Below are positions 48,360 through 56,526 of a stretch of DNA of 64,000 nucleotides, piece by piece. This DNA comes from JANMCE01 sp963791625 (GTDB lineage: Bacteria; Actinomycetota; Acidimicrobiia; Acidimicrobiales; Ilumatobacteraceae): assembly GCA_963791625.1 (NCBI GenBank), contig CAWBTA010000006.1, forward strand, positions 1,364,001-1,428,000, read 5' to 3'. Positions within the stretch are counted from its first letter, which is position 1. Each line of letters starts with the position of its first letter. Below the pieces are notes generated by a model. That model was not told the origin of the DNA. It did no database searches and saw only the letters and a program-made list of their open reading frames with translations. A program made the translations under genes and the position numbers.

Positions 48360-49124
48360 TTAGTGGGGAACGGGAAGCACGCCGCCGGAAGGAGCGGTGC
48401 GCCGGGCGTTGGTCAGCAGCACCAGACCGGCGCCATCCACGAGCACATCAGTGTTCGGACAGTCGCCCCCGTTCGGGAAGCTGGTGCGAACGGTGGCCGG
48501 CCGACGCACGACGCCCGTAGCGGTCTTGGCTTCGAAGTCTGACCAGCGGGCCATCGACCGAGGATCTTTACAGCCGGCGAAAACCTCGGCCCACACCACA
48601 AAACCATTCAGCCGACTACCTGCCGCGCGCAGGGTGCGCACATGCTCGACCCGACCGGTGGACACGTTGGTGACATCGCCGCGCCAACCGTCGTAGGCCC
48701 GACTCACACGGAAGCGATAGGGCGTGCTTTCCTGCCATGGAAAGTCTCGGGTGTTCGGGTCATTCGGTGTGCTGGGCAGCGGTGACGCCGTGCCTTCAAG
48801 AATGGAGGTCACGTCGGCCACGTTGGAGTAGCCGCCCCAGTTCACGGCGCGATTGTTCGGATGGTTCGGATTCCACTGGAGGCCAATGTGGGCACTGCCG
48901 GTGGAATGTTCGCCCTCCAGAAAACTCACCTGGAAGGCCCAGAAGTACAGCCGGTCGACGGACGGCGCCTGCAGGATCTCGAGCGTCGCGGAGGCCTCGG
49001 TGAACGGTTCGCCACTCTCCAGCTCCTGCCACCAGAGGTGAAAAGAGGACACGCCGTGGGTTGGTTCGCTCGGCTCTGCGGGCGCGCCTAAGGGCTTGAG
49101 CAGCTTCGACAAAAAGCCTGACAC
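48360..49124 (-). CDS. Conserved hypothetical protein, beta-rich (concanavalin-like?)
   Basis: 254 aa with a strong AGGAAGGAGG ribosome site before ATG 49124. Many aromatic and glycine-rich strands ('FWAFQVSFLEGEHSTGSAHIGL', 'AVNWGGYSN', 'PYRFRVSRAYDGWRGDVTN', 'NGFVVWAEVF') suggest a beta-sandwich like DUF3472/LamG-type domains. There is no signal peptide; the short N-terminus 'SGFLSKLLKPLG' is amphipathic. I do not recognise a specific family. It stands alone between tRNA-Cys and the superoxide dismutase gene. Confidence 0.6.
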   Translation of the reverse strand: MSGFLSKLLKPLGAPAEPSEPTHGVSSFHLWWQELESGEPFTEASATLEILQAPSVDRLYFWAFQVSFLEGEHSTGSAHIGLQWNPNHPNNRAVNWGGYSNVADVTSILEGTASPLPSTPNDPNTRDFPWQESTPYRFRVSRAYDGWRGDVTNVSTGRVEHVRTLRAAGSRLNGFVVWAEVFAGCKDPRSMARWSDFEAKTATGVVRRPATVRTSFPNGGDCPNTDVLVDGAGLVLLTNARRTAPSGGVLPVPH

Positions 49125-49262
49125 GGTGCAACCTCCTTCCTACCCCCAACGAGTGATGATAGTCATCCTTCGGCAGGGCGCCCCGAAAGGTAAGGGCTCC
49201 GGGTTCTCGCAGGACGCGCATCACGTAACAACTGGTTGCGCCTGTTGCTCAAAACTCGAGCC

Positions 49263-49859
49263 TCAACGGCTCGCTGCGACCATCCGTGACGACACGTCGT
49301 TCCAGTTGATGACGTTCCATATGGCGTTCACATAGGCGGCGCGGTCGTTGAGGTATTGCAGGTAATAGGCGTGCTCCCATGCGTCGATGACAAGGATCGG
49401 CGTGGTGCTTTGACCGGTTCCGCCCTGGTGGTCGTAGATCTGTTCGATCAACAGGCGCCTACCGATGGGCTCCCACACGAGAGCGCCCCAGCCCGACCCT
49501 TGCACGCCGACGGTGGCGGCTGAGAGGTGTTTCTTGAACGCGTCGAACGAACCGAAATGCTCGGCGAGAGCGGAGCCGAGCGTGCCGTCGGGTTCGCCGC
49601 CGCCGTCGGGCGACAGATTGGTCCACTGCACCGAATGCAGCACATGACCGGACAGATGAAACGCGAGGTTTTTCTCGAGGCCGACGATGTTGCCGTAGTC
49701 ACCGGTTGAGCGGGCCTCGGCCAGTTTGTCGATGGTGGCGTTCAGACCAGTTACATAGGCGGCGTGGTGTTTGCCGTGATGAAGTTCGAGGATGCGACCA
49801 GGCAGGTGAGGTTCGAGCGCTGCCGGGTCATACGGAAGGTCGGGAAGCTGATAGGTCAT
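49263..49859 (-). CDS. Superoxide dismutase (Fe/Mn family)
   Basis: 198 aa from ATG 49859; an earlier ATG at 49877 adds six residues not usual for the family. Metal ligands are H27 ('ELHHGKHHAAYV'), H75, D159 and H163 ('DAWEHAYYLQY'), and 'GVQGSGWGALVW' is the conserved glutamine/tryptophan segment. It converts superoxide to H2O2 and O2 in the cytoplasm (no signal peptide). Iron or manganese preference cannot be read securely. Divergent from the betaine operon, with 116 bases between the starts. Confidence 0.95.
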   Translation of the reverse strand: MTYQLPDLPYDPAALEPHLPGRILELHHGKHHAAYVTGLNATIDKLAEARSTGDYGNIVGLEKNLAFHLSGHVLHSVQWTNLSPDGGGEPDGTLGSALAEHFGSFDAFKKHLSAATVGVQGSGWGALVWEPIGRRLLIEQIYDHQGGTGQSTTPILVIDAWEHAYYLQYLNDRAAYVNAIWNVINWNDVSSRMVAASR

Positions 49860-49975
49860 GATCGGCACCCTATCCACCGGCCCCCTCGGACGTCGCCGCG
49901 GACGGGCGTGACCCAGACCACATCGGCCGACCTATCCCGATAACCTGACGTTCACACAATCAAGGGGACGTCAAC

Positions 49976-51163
49976 GTGCCAGCGCCGAGCAATGCGCCGC
50001 TAACGCCAGACTTTTACAGCTATGCGTGGTTGCCGCTGGCGTCGGCCGAACTTGCCGACGCGACTGTCAACGTCACGTGGCCCGACGGCGTCACGCTCTC
50101 GTGCTACTCGCTCTGGCTCTACGAAAACGTCGTTGGGGTCGGCGTCGAAGCCGTGACCCGCGAGGGTATGGTCGACCCGTCGGATCTTCCCCCTCCCGAT
50201 GCACTTCGTGCAGCCAAGCCGGATGCCGATGGCGCGCTCTGGCTGCAGTGGACGGACGGCACCACCTCATCGGTCCACCCCGGCTGGCTGCGCCATGTTG
50301 CCGATGGCGAGCACCGTCCCGAGCACGGCATTGGCCCGGTGGCCCGGTGGGATACCAAAGCGCTTCCTGAGCCACCCACGCTTGACGGTACGGACGTGCT
50401 CACCAACGCGGCCACGTTGAGAAGATGGCTTCGGTTGATGACCCACTACGGCTTCGCGCGGTTGACCAACACGCCCACCGACCTCGATTTCGCCGGTCAG
50501 CTCACCCGTCTGATCGGCCCTATTCGCGATACCAATTTCGGTGAGGTGTGGGATGTGAAAGCGAAGCTCAAGGCCGACAGCACCGCCTACACGGGCTTGA
50601 ACCTCGGCCAGCACAGTGACCTGCCGACCCGCGAGACGCCGCCCGGTTTTCAGTTCCTGCACTGCGTAGAGAATACGTGCGTGGGCGGCTGGTCCCGCAT
50701 GACCGACGGCCTGAGTGTCGTGCATGAACTGCAGACGAATTTCCCTCAGGACTACGACGCGCTCACAACGCTGCGATGGGTCTTCTTCAACCGGTCGAAG
50801 GACGCGGACCATCGCTGGTCGGGTCCGATGATCGACCACGGAGCCCCGGGCCACCGGCTCACGTTGCGGGCGTTCTATCCGGTGCGTGGCTTCCCCGATA
50901 TGCCCGCTGCCGATGTGCCGCGGGCCTACGCAGCCATGCGTCGCTTCTCCCAAGTCGCGCATGATCCGCGATTTCAGCTGCGCTATCCGTTCACGCCGGG
51001 CGACATCGTCGGGTTCGACAACCGCCGGATGTTGCACGGGCGAGACGCCTTCGATCCGGGTGCCGGCACGCGCCATTTGCGTGGCACCTACATCGACCAC
51101 GACGATCTCTACTCGCGTCTTCGCATTCTTAATCGGCAGTTCGAACAGGAGCACCTCACATGA
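49976..51163 (+). CDS. Gamma-butyrobetaine-hydroxylase-like Fe(II)/2-oxoglutarate dioxygenase
   Basis: 395 aa from GTG 49976 (AAGGGGAC upstream). The TauD/BBH double-stranded beta-helix has iron ligands H213-S-D215 and distal H354 ('NRRMLHGRDAF'), with an arginine in 'GTRHLRGTY' for 2-oxoglutarate. The N-terminal ~100 residues keep the BBH fold pattern 'TWPDGVTLSCYSLWLYEN' but lack the zinc-binding cysteine group seen in true BBH. It is the first gene of an operon with BKACE and L-carnitine dehydrogenase, so hydroxylation of gamma-butyrobetaine to carnitine is the most likely role. It overlaps the BKACE gene by four bases. Confidence 0.82.
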   Translation: MPAPSNAPLTPDFYSYAWLPLASAELADATVNVTWPDGVTLSCYSLWLYENVVGVGVEAVTREGMVDPSDLPPPDALRAAKPDADGALWLQWTDGTTSSVHPGWLRHVADGEHRPEHGIGPVARWDTKALPEPPTLDGTDVLTNAATLRRWLRLMTHYGFARLTNTPTDLDFAGQLTRLIGPIRDTNFGEVWDVKAKLKADSTAYTGLNLGQHSDLPTRETPPGFQFLHCVENTCVGGWSRMTDGLSVVHELQTNFPQDYDALTTLRWVFFNRSKDADHRWSGPMIDHGAPGHRLTLRAFYPVRGFPDMPAADVPRAYAAMRRFSQVAHDPRFQLRYPFTPGDIVGFDNRRMLHGRDAFDPGAGTRHLRGTYIDHDDLYSRLRILNRQFEQEHLT

Positions 51164-52050
51164 GTTCCGTCTTCATCACCTGCGCCGTCACTGGCAGCGG
51201 CGACACCGCCGGTAAGTCCGACAAGGTTCCGGTCACGCCCGAGCAGATCGCCAACGATTGCATCGCGGCGGCCAAGGCGGGCGCGGCAATCGTGCACATC
51301 CACGTACGGGACCCTTTAACCGGTGGGCCGGCGCGTGAGGTCGGGCTGTACGCCGAGGTGGTAGAGCGCATTCGCGCGTCGTCCACTGATGTCATCATCA
51401 ACCTCACTGCAGGCATGGGTGGTGACCTCACCATTGGTTCCACCGAGCAGCCACTGCCGTTGAACGACATCGGCACCGATATGGCCGGCGCCACCGAACG
51501 GCTCGATCACGTGCGCCTACTGCGGCCCGAGATCTGCACGCTGGACTGCGGCTCCATGAATTTCGGTCATGGCGACTACGTGATGACCAACGCAACGTCG
51601 ATTCTGCACGAGATGGCCCGTCAGATTCAGGAGCTCGGTGTGCGGCCCGAGATCGAAGTGTTCGATACGGGCCATCTCTGGCAGGCCAAGAGCCTGGTGG
51701 ATGCCGGCCTCATCGACGACCCCGTCATGGTGCAGATGTGCATGGGCATCCCGTGGGGCGCCCCGCCTGACATGAACACCTTCATGGCCATGGTGAACAA
51801 CGTGCCCGACGGCTGGGTGTTCAGCGCGTTCTCCATCGGCCGCATGCAACTCCCCTACGTGGCGCTGGCTGCGGTTGCCGGCGGCAACATCCGCGTCGGG
51901 CTGGAGGACAACCTCTATCTCGACCGCGGTCAACTGGCCTCCAACGCGGAGCTTGTCTCGCGGGCGGTCACCCTTGCCGAAGGCATGAACTACTCGATCA
52001 TGGGCCCCGATGAGACCCGCGCCAAGCTCAAATTGAGCAAGCATGGCTGA
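51160..52050 (+). CDS. BKACE-family 3-keto acid cleavage enzyme, 3-dehydrocarnitine type
   Basis: 296 aa. Family features are 'FITCAVTGSGDT', 'AGAAIVHIHVRDPLTGGPAR' (zinc histidines HxH), 'NLTAGMGGDL', 'CTLDCGSMNFG', 'EVFDTGHLW' and 'VGLEDNLYL'. BKACE enzymes condense a beta-keto acid with acetyl-CoA, giving acetoacetate and a new CoA ester. Coupling to L-carnitine dehydrogenase by an eight-base overlap (52043-52050) and the close match of the active-site phrases point to 3-dehydrocarnitine cleavage to acetoacetate plus betainyl-CoA. It also overlaps the upstream dioxygenase gene (ATGA). Confidence 0.9.
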   Translation: MSSVFITCAVTGSGDTAGKSDKVPVTPEQIANDCIAAAKAGAAIVHIHVRDPLTGGPAREVGLYAEVVERIRASSTDVIINLTAGMGGDLTIGSTEQPLPLNDIGTDMAGATERLDHVRLLRPEICTLDCGSMNFGHGDYVMTNATSILHEMARQIQELGVRPEIEVFDTGHLWQAKSLVDAGLIDDPVMVQMCMGIPWGAPPDMNTFMAMVNNVPDGWVFSAFSIGRMQLPYVALAAVAGGNIRVGLEDNLYLDRGQLASNAELVSRAVTLAEGMNYSIMGPDETRAKLKLSKHG

Positions 52051-53023
52051 GGGTTTACCCACCTCCGCTGCCGCCATCGGCTGCGGCGTTATTGGCAGCG
52101 GCTGGGCCGCTCGTCTGCGTCTCCTCGGCGTACCGGTCAAGGCCTACGACCCCTCCCCCACGGCCGACGAGGTATTGGCCGAAGTATTTGCCAACGCATC
52201 GTCAGCGTGGGATCAGCTTCGCCTGCCGATCAACAACGTTGGTTCGCTCACCATGTGTTCCTCCATCGAGGAAGCCGTCGACGGCGTCGAGTTGGTGCAG
52301 GAGAGCGTGCCCGAACGGCTCGACGTCAAGCACAAGACACTGGCCACCATCTCGGCCGCAGCACCTGCGAGCGCGTTGATTGCATCGTCAACATCTGGCT
52401 TCAAGCCGTCGGTATTGGCTACTGCCGTCACGCACCCAGGTCGACTGGTCGTTGCCCATCCGTTCAACCCGGTATACCTGTTGCCGCTCGTGGAGATCGT
52501 CGGTGGTGAAGACACCAGCCTCGGCACCATCGACCGGGCCATGGCGCTGTACCGGGCCATCGGTATGCACCCGTTGCATGTGCGAGTGGAGATCGATGCG
52601 TTTATCGCCGATCGTCTGCTGGAAGCGGTGTGGCGCGAAGCCCTCTGGTTAGTGAACGACGGCGTGGCAACCACGGAAGAGATCGATGATGCCATCCGCT
52701 ACGGCTTCGGTCTTCGCTGGGCCCAAATGGGCTTGTTCGAGACCTACCGCATCGCCGGTGGTGTGGGTGGGATGCGCCACTTCATTGGGCAGTTCGGCGA
52801 GTGTCTGTCGTGGCCGTGGACCAAGCTCACCGACGTTCCCGAGCTGACCGACGAACTCATCGACACCATCGCAACCCAGTCCGACAACCAGAGCGGCATG
52901 CACGACATCCGCGACCTCGAACGTCTCCGCGACCGTAACCTCGTTTCCATCCTGCGAGCTCTCGAAACCAACCGCTGGGGTGCCGGTGCAACCGTTGCCA
53001 CGATGCGAGAACAGTCGGCATAG
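52043..53023 (+). CDS. lcdH: L-carnitine dehydrogenase
   Basis: 326 aa of the 3-hydroxyacyl-CoA-dehydrogenase fold. The NAD site is 'IGCGVIGSGWAARLRLLG'. 'SSTSGF', 'GRLVVAHPFNPVYLLPLVEIV' and the C-terminal 'DRLLEAVWREALWLVNDGVATTEEIDDAI' and 'GLRWAQMGLFETYRIAGG' are characteristic of carnitine dehydrogenase, which oxidises L-carnitine to 3-dehydrocarnitine with NAD+. Some homologues carry a fused thioesterase; this one does not. The gene overlaps BKACE and is followed 24 bases later by the GbcA-like oxygenase. Confident at family level, and context supports the substrate. Confidence 0.88.
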   Translation: MAEGLPTSAAAIGCGVIGSGWAARLRLLGVPVKAYDPSPTADEVLAEVFANASSAWDQLRLPINNVGSLTMCSSIEEAVDGVELVQESVPERLDVKHKTLATISAAAPASALIASSTSGFKPSVLATAVTHPGRLVVAHPFNPVYLLPLVEIVGGEDTSLGTIDRAMALYRAIGMHPLHVRVEIDAFIADRLLEAVWREALWLVNDGVATTEEIDDAIRYGFGLRWAQMGLFETYRIAGGVGGMRHFIGQFGECLSWPWTKLTDVPELTDELIDTIATQSDNQSGMHDIRDLERLRDRNLVSILRALETNRWGAGATVATMREQSA

Positions 53024-53047
53024 TCTGCTCATTCACGGAGGTAGGGC

Positions 53048-54265
53048 ATGACGCAGTCTGCAATTGACGCCATCGCACGGCGCAAGCCCGGGCACTCGCT
53101 TGAGCGCGAGTTCTACCGTGACCCTGAGCACTACGCGCTTGATCTGGAGCACGTGTGGTATCGGGAGTGGGTGTATGCGGGGCACGTTTGTGAGCTGAAG
53201 CAAGCGGGTGATTTTCTGACGCTCCAGATTGGCGATTACAGCCTGATGGTGATCCGTGGTGACGACGGGGTCGTTCGGGCGTTGCATAACGTGTGCCGCC
53301 ATCGTGGGTTTCGCATTTGTGACGACGCGAGCGGGTCGATCAAACGTCGCATCGTCTGCCCCTATCACCAGTGGTCGTACGCCCTTGACGGCGCGCTCGC
53401 GAAGGCTCGCTCGATGGAACCCGACTTCGAGCCGTCGCAGCACAACCTTGGTACTGCAGCATGCGAGATGGTCGACGGCATGATCTTCGTGTGCGTTGCC
53501 GACAACCCGCCCGACATCGAACCAATGCGCCAGGCCGTCGCGCCCTACCTCGCACCCTTCGACTTGTTGAACGCGAAAGTTGCATACGAAACGACTTTGG
53601 TCGAGCACGGCAACTGGAAGCTCGTCATGGAGAACAACCGCGAGTGCTTCCACTGTAAGGCGCACCACAGCGAGTTGTGCGCCGTGTTCCCCGAGGCACC
53701 ACTGCACTCGGGCGGTGGTTCCGAGCAGGAGCTGGCCGAGATGGACCGCCTTATCGCCCGGGCCGAAGATGCCGGCCTTCCCGGTCGATACCTCAGCTCA
53801 CCCGACTTCCAGTACCGGGTCATGCGCATGCAACTCTTGCCGCCTGCACGCTCGATGACGGCCGATGGCCAGCCCGCCGTGGCCAAGCAGTTCGGCACGC
53901 TTCCCACCTTCGATATCGGCGATGTGCTGCTCTACCACTACCCGTCCACGTGGAATCACTTCGTGGCGGACCACGCCGTTACCTTCCGCATCCTTCCCAT
54001 CAGCCCTACCGAGACCGAACTGCGCACCACGTGGCTGGTGCCCGGCAACGCGGTGGAGGGGGTCGACTACGACATCGACAACCTCACCGGCGTGTGGCAG
54101 GCCACCAACGCGCAGGACACCGCACTGGTGGAACGAGCACAACGCGGCGTGGCCTCACCCGCCTATCGGCCTGGGCCCTATTCGCTCCTGGAGGAAGAAG
54201 GTGTGATGCAGTTCGTCGACTGGTACACGGGCGTGCTGTCGACCCGCCTCAAAGAAGGCCAGTGA
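53048..54265 (+). CDS. gbcA: Rieske glycine betaine monooxygenase (GbcA-like), alpha subunit
   Basis: 405 aa. It begins with 'RRKPGHSLEREFYRDP', a hallmark of GbcA/stachydrine demethylase proteins. Rieske ligands are C83-x-H85 and C104-x2-H107 ('CPYHQWSY'), and the iron site lies in 'ENNRECFHCKAHH' with H202 and H207. The end, 'SPAYRPGPYSLLEEEGVMQFVDW', also fits. The enzyme demethylates glycine betaine to dimethylglycine and formaldehyde with electrons from a GbcB-like reductase, which is not in this window. As part of the carnitine operon it would act on the betaine released after BKACE and CoA removal. Related N-methylated substrates are possible. Confidence 0.88.
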   Translation: MTQSAIDAIARRKPGHSLEREFYRDPEHYALDLEHVWYREWVYAGHVCELKQAGDFLTLQIGDYSLMVIRGDDGVVRALHNVCRHRGFRICDDASGSIKRRIVCPYHQWSYALDGALAKARSMEPDFEPSQHNLGTAACEMVDGMIFVCVADNPPDIEPMRQAVAPYLAPFDLLNAKVAYETTLVEHGNWKLVMENNRECFHCKAHHSELCAVFPEAPLHSGGGSEQELAEMDRLIARAEDAGLPGRYLSSPDFQYRVMRMQLLPPARSMTADGQPAVAKQFGTLPTFDIGDVLLYHYPSTWNHFVADHAVTFRILPISPTETELRTTWLVPGNAVEGVDYDIDNLTGVWQATNAQDTALVERAQRGVASPAYRPGPYSLLEEEGVMQFVDWYTGVLSTRLKEGQ

Positions 54266-55629
54266 CGTTCGAGCAGCTTCCCGGCCTGCTCACCTCCGAC
54301 CTCGCCGCCTACGAGCAGCCGTGGCGGGGCGAGGCAGGTAAAGCGCGTGCCGTAGTGCGACCCAGTTCGGTCGATGAGGTGCGAGATATCGTTCGCTGGG
54401 CGGTCCGCGAGCGGGTGCGCCTGCTCCCCCAGGGAGCCAACACCGGCCTGGTTGGCGCGTCCACTCCTGACGCCGATGGCGAGACTGTTGTGCTGTCGAC
54501 GGAGCGCCTGACCAGCCGTCTGCGTATCGACACGGTCGAACGGGTCGCCATTGTCGGCGCGGGTGTTCGTCTCTCGGCGTTGAACGCCGCGGCAGCCGAG
54601 CACGGGCTGCATCTGCCCATCGACCTCGCGGCCGACCCGACACTCGGAGGCATGATTGCAACGAACACCGGAGGCACGCGGGTCTTGCGCTACGGAGCTC
54701 TGCGTCAACATGTGGTGAACGTGTCATCGGTCGCCGCCACCGCCACTGCCGACGAGTTCGGCTACCGCCCAGCTCTCGGCAAAGACTCGCGTGGCCTCGA
54801 CTTCGCTCAGATGATGGTGGGCTCGGGTGGAGCCCTCGGCGTCGTGACGCAGGTGACCGTGCGCCTGACTCCGCTCCCGACGCAGCGAGCAACGTGGTGG
54901 ATTCTGCCGATGTCGGAGCATCTCGTGATTGACCTTCTTCTCCTGCTCCAGCACGCCGGCGACGGACTGAGCGCCTTCGAACTGGTGTCGGCCAACGCCA
55001 TGATGGCGGCAGGTCACGCACCCGAACAGGTGCGACTGCCGTTCCCGCTTGATGCCATTACCGACGACGCTGCGCTCATCGAGTGGGTCGGCCCAGGCAG
55101 TGAGCACGTGGCCGAGGTGCTCCAGAAGGCGGCCGAACGCGGACTACTGCGCGACGCCGTCGAGATGCCTCCAGATGCTGCGTGGGCCGTTCGTCACGCA
55201 ATCACCGATGGCCTTCGCACGATGGGCACGGTTCTCGGTCATGATGTTGCCGTGTCCCGCCGTCTTCTCGGCGGAATACGTAATGAGGCACGGGTGAAGG
55301 TTGCGGACATCGCGCCCCGAGCCAAGTTGTGCGAGTTCGGTCACGCCGGTGATGGCGGTCTTCACCTGAGCGTGTTGTTCCCTCATGATGTCGATCCGCC
55401 AAGCGGGGCGGAGCGCGCCGCGATTCGCAGCGCGCTCGACGATCTGGTGGCAAGCGTCGGCACCTACAGCGCAGAACACGGGCTCGGTCCGCTCAACGCG
55501 AAACGATGGCTGGCCACGACCTCACCGCTGGAACAAGCAATGGTGAAGGCGTTGAAGGACACGCTTGATCCACAGGGCATCCTCGGCCATCCGCAACACC
55601 CGTACAACCTGCTCGGAATGACACAGTGA
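54262..55629 (+). CDS. FAD-linked 2-hydroxyacid dehydrogenase (GlcD / D-2-hydroxyglutarate-dehydrogenase type)
   Basis: 455 aa from GTG 54262, set by the four-base overlap (GTGA) with gbcA; longer upstream frames are not used. The PCMH FAD fold shows 'LLPQGANTGLVGASTPD' and 'DPTLGGMIATNTGG', and the C-terminal cap has 'EFGHAGDGGLHLSVLF' (HxGDGxxH-like metal/flavin region) and 'LDPQGILGHPQHP'. Family members oxidise D-2-hydroxy acids such as D-lactate, D-2-hydroxyglutarate or glycolate. In this operon it could handle a by-product such as a hydroxyacid, but this is a guess. It overlaps the PhyH gene by four bases. Confidence 0.82.
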   Translation: MTFEQLPGLLTSDLAAYEQPWRGEAGKARAVVRPSSVDEVRDIVRWAVRERVRLLPQGANTGLVGASTPDADGETVVLSTERLTSRLRIDTVERVAIVGAGVRLSALNAAAAEHGLHLPIDLAADPTLGGMIATNTGGTRVLRYGALRQHVVNVSSVAATATADEFGYRPALGKDSRGLDFAQMMVGSGGALGVVTQVTVRLTPLPTQRATWWILPMSEHLVIDLLLLLQHAGDGLSAFELVSANAMMAAGHAPEQVRLPFPLDAITDDAALIEWVGPGSEHVAEVLQKAAERGLLRDAVEMPPDAAWAVRHAITDGLRTMGTVLGHDVAVSRRLLGGIRNEARVKVADIAPRAKLCEFGHAGDGGLHLSVLFPHDVDPPSGAERAAIRSALDDLVASVGTYSAEHGLGPLNAKRWLATTSPLEQAMVKALKDTLDPQGILGHPQHPYNLLGMTQ

Positions 55630-56435
55630 TCATCGAAGGTGACTTCCCGCGTGACGGAGCGGTGTGCGTCCGTGGTGCGTTCTCCCCCGCCGAGATTGCT
55701 CTGGCGACTGAAGCGATCGAAGCCAACCTGGCCGACCTGAGCGAGTTCTCCAAGCGAGCCAGCCCCGAGAGCGATGGAGCGTTTATCGAAGACTTCTGCT
55801 CGTGGCAACGCATACCCGCGCTGGAGACGTTCATTCGAACTTCTGGCGCAGCAGCGATCGCAGCGGAGCTGATGGGTGGCTCGACCACGGTGCGGCTGTA
55901 TCACGACCATCTGCTGGTGAAGGAGGCCGGCACCAAGCAGCGAACCCCGTGGCATCAGGATCTTCCCTACTACAACACCGCTGGGCGCCAGAACATCAGC
56001 ATGTGGTTTCCGGTCGACCCGGTGCCCGTCGAGTCAAGCATCGAACTGGTCGCCGGTTCTCACCTCGGCCCCTGGTACATGCCCCGCACCTTCCTTGACG
56101 GCCAAGCCAAGTGGTTCCCGGAAGGCACCCTGCAGGAACTTCCCGACATCGACGGCGACCGCGGCCAGTTTCGCATTTTGAGCTGGGCCCTCGAACCAGG
56201 GGATGCCGTGTTCTTCCACATGTTGGCCCTCCACGGTGCCGCCGGCTTCACCGGCCCCGGCCGCCGCCGCGTGCTGTCGGTGCGCTTCCTCGGCGACGAC
56301 ATGGTCCACGCTCCACGCCCCTGGCGCACGTCTCCCCCCTTCCCCGGCCTGGCCGAGGTCCTGCCGGCCGGCGACCCGATGAACCATCCGCTGTTCCCCG
56401 TCCTCTGGACCCGAGAACGCGAGAGCGGCGCCTGA
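55626..56435 (+). CDS. Phytanoyl-CoA-dioxygenase-like (PhyH) Fe(II)/2-oxoglutarate oxygenase
   Basis: 269 aa from GTG 55626 (GTGA overlap upstream). The PhyH iron site is H110-Q-D112 ('PWHQDLPYYN') with distal H203 ('LALHGAAGF') and an arginine in 'RRRVLSVRF' for 2-oxoglutarate. The bacterial subgroup includes ectoine hydroxylase and oxygenases for small amines and phosphonates, so hydroxylation of an N-methylated or related compound would fit the operon. It is the last gene of the 49976-56435 operon and is followed by a perfect 16-bp inverted repeat. Confidence 0.85.
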   Translation: MIIEGDFPRDGAVCVRGAFSPAEIALATEAIEANLADLSEFSKRASPESDGAFIEDFCSWQRIPALETFIRTSGAAAIAAELMGGSTTVRLYHDHLLVKEAGTKQRTPWHQDLPYYNTAGRQNISMWFPVDPVPVESSIELVAGSHLGPWYMPRTFLDGQAKWFPEGTLQELPDIDGDRGQFRILSWALEPGDAVFFHMLALHGAAGFTGPGRRRVLSVRFLGDDMVHAPRPWRTSPPFPGLAEVLPAGDPMNHPLFPVLWTRERESGA

Positions 56436-56436
56436 C

Positions 56437-56479
56437 TTTGCGACAAAACCGGTCGCCACAGAGCCGGTTTTGTCGCAAA
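56437..56479 (+). terminator. Perfect 16-bp inverted repeat after the betaine operon
   Basis: Arms 56437-56452 (TTTGCGACAAAACCGG) and 56464-56479 are exact reverse complements with an 11-base loop, two bases after the PhyH stop codon. The right arm contains TTTT inside the stem. It may end the operon in both directions as a stem-loop, or be a repeat-family element. There is no U-tract after it. The remaining bases to 56527 are the leader of the DUF4139 gene. Confidence 0.6.
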
Positions 56480-56526
56480 CTCGACTGCGCTCAGGTCCGA
56501 TGCGGATCTGGGGCAAACTAAGCATT

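Noticed and set aside
53677..54261. Long N-terminal extension of the FAD dehydrogenase
   Set aside because: It lies within gbcA in another frame; the GTG at 54262 with a four-base overlap fits better.
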